Shown: one piece after another, positions 5,404 through 5,650 of the stretch | Layout: every line of letters starts with the position of its first letter | Position numbering within the stretch: position 1 is the first letter of the stretch | From: Promethearchaeota archaeon | GTDB lineage: Archaea > Asgardarchaeota > Lokiarchaeia > Sigyniarchaeales > SOKP01 | Length of the DNA: 5,650 nt | Reading direction: 5' to 3' | Assembly: GCA_004524385.1 (NCBI GenBank) | Contig: SDNM01000120.1 | Coordinates: forward strand, 1-5,650 | Translations under genes and position numbers: made by a program | The notes under the pieces: model-generated | Seen by the model: only the letters and a program-made list of their open reading frames with translations | Databases searched by the model: none | Told to the model about the DNA's origin: nothing

Positions 5404-5446
5404 AGCAATCTAGTTTTGTCAGTAAAACAGCAATTTAATTTTGTCA
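5404..5446. repeat. Two 18-bp direct repeats, 25-bp period
   Basis: Units 5404-5421 and 5429-5446 share 16 of 18 bases (AGCAAT, then TTTTGTCA); the differences are C5410/T5435 and G5413/A5438. Their 25-bp spacing and place next to a transposase tail suggest transposase-binding sites in the terminus of the element. Confidence 0.7.
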
Positions 5447-5458
5447 CAAATTGACAAA
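5440..5458. repeat. Inverted repeat of the TTTGTCA core
   Basis: TTTGTCA (5440-5446) and TGACAAA (5452-5458) are exact inverted copies with a 5-nt spacer. The same core recurs as GACAAAATT at 5541-5549, inverted relative to the direct repeats but within the transposase tail. Confidence 0.6.
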
Positions 5459-5504
5459 TCCTGCTAATTATTAGTATTATTTTGGTATTAATACATATAT
5501 TATT

Positions 5505-5513
5505 AAAAAAAAA
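5505..5513 (-). terminator. T9 tract after the transposase tail
   Basis: Nine consecutive A on the + strand read as T9 on the minus strand, starting 21 nt past the transposase stop. This could end the transposase transcript before it meets the convergent exosome operon. Confidence 0.4.
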
Positions 5514-5534
5514 CATATATTTTTAAACTAATCT

Positions 5535-5650
5535 TCATCCGACAAAATTGTTCTTTTTATTTATACTCTTATTTTTTGGTAGTTTCTTACCTTTCGCTAG
5601 AACGTTTTTCAAGCCCAAAGTCTCATGAGGTTTATTCTTCCATAATTTTG
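5535..5650 (-). CDS. Transposase, C-terminal 37 codons (rve/DDE integrase-like; runs off right edge)
   Basis: The minus-strand frame from the right edge to TGA 5537-5535 gives 37 residues beginning KLWKNKPHETLGLKNVLAKG. The (W/Y)-N-x-(R/K)-PH-x-x-LGL pattern is typical of the C-terminal end of integrase-core transposases such as IS3 and IS481 family members (commonly YNNxRPHxxLGxxTP). The tail after it is short and rich in Lys and Asn, and the usual TPAE motif is not evident. The catalytic Asp-Asp-Glu residues would lie outside the window, so neither family nor intactness can be told. The flanking repeats support an insertion sequence. Only 37 residues are available, so chance resemblance is not excluded. 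Confidence 0.55.
   Translation of the reverse strand, partial: KLWKNKPHETLGLKNVLAKGKKLPKNKSINKKNNFVG

Larger units (their letters stand above)
5397..5650 (-). mobile_element. Probable end of an insertion sequence (partial, continues right)
   Basis: A repeat-rich block starts at about 5397 with TGTTAGTAGC, in the TG-start form common to ends of integrase-type insertion sequences. It is followed by two 18-bp direct repeats, an inverted repeat of the same core, and a minus-strand transposase tail reaching the window edge. The transposase reads toward this end, so this would be its right (3') terminus. The exact boundary and any target duplication cannot be fixed without the other end. Confidence 0.5.

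Noticed and set aside
5404..5446. The two regularly spaced repeats as a small CRISPR array
   Set aside because: There are only two units, the intervening 7 nt is far too short for a spacer, and the setting is a transposase end.
5485..5494. GTATTAATAC 10-bp palindrome
   Set aside because: A short, almost pure A/T palindrome in an A/T-rich non-coding stretch is expected by chance.

Overview
This is a strongly AT-rich archaeal window carrying the classical proteasome-exosome gene cluster. The order on the + strand is psmA (20S proteasome alpha subunit), SBDS (ribosome maturation factor), rrp4, rrp41 and rrp42 (archaeal RNA exosome cap and ring subunits). The gene set and order, TATA-like boxes, T-tract ends and Shine-Dalgarno sites matching the archaeal 16S 3' end all say Archaea. 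The low GC, the small roadblock/LC7-like protein upstream and the roomy intergenic gaps would fit an Asgard (Lokiarchaeia-like) archaeon. That lineage call is an inference, not something the window proves.

Layout. Positions 1-539 (minus strand) hold the N-terminal 179 codons of a DUF2110-like protein that runs off the left edge. A divergent AT-rich gap of 133 bp follows. Positions 673-1056 encode a 127-residue protein of probable roadblock/LC7-like fold. A 203-bp gap then carries a small hairpin, a TATA-like box and the psmA ribosome binding site. psmA lies at 1260-1976. The 136-bp gap before SBDS contains a second copy of the 9-base TATA-like motif seen before psmA, followed by a perfect 19-bp palindrome. 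SBDS lies at 2113-2904. An 87-bp gap with a T8 tract separates it from rrp4 (2992-3765). rrp4, rrp41 (3768-4538) and rrp42 (4535-5368) are tightly coupled, with a 2-nt gap and then a 4-nt overlap. A T10 tract follows rrp42 directly.

From about 5397 to the right edge the sequence looks like the end of an insertion sequence. It has two 18-bp direct repeats at 25-bp spacing, an inverted repeat of the same motif, and then, on the minus strand, the last 37 codons of an rve-type (DDE integrase-like) transposase. Whatever gene originally followed rrp42 is displaced out of view.

Functionally, Rrp41 and Rrp42 form the hexameric phosphorolytic ring that degrades RNA 3'-to-5', and Rrp4 caps it and binds RNA. 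SBDS acts in 60S-type (archaeal 50S) subunit maturation and PsmA forms the outer gated rings of the 20S proteasome. The cluster thus ties together protein turnover, RNA turnover and ribosome quality or maturation. The core genes are conventional. The more unusual points are the palindrome before SBDS, an enlarged SBDS FYSH domain, an acidic N-terminal extension and diverged S1 region on Rrp4, an Arg-to-Met change in the proteasome gate motif, a probable TTG start for rrp42, and the element abutting the operon.
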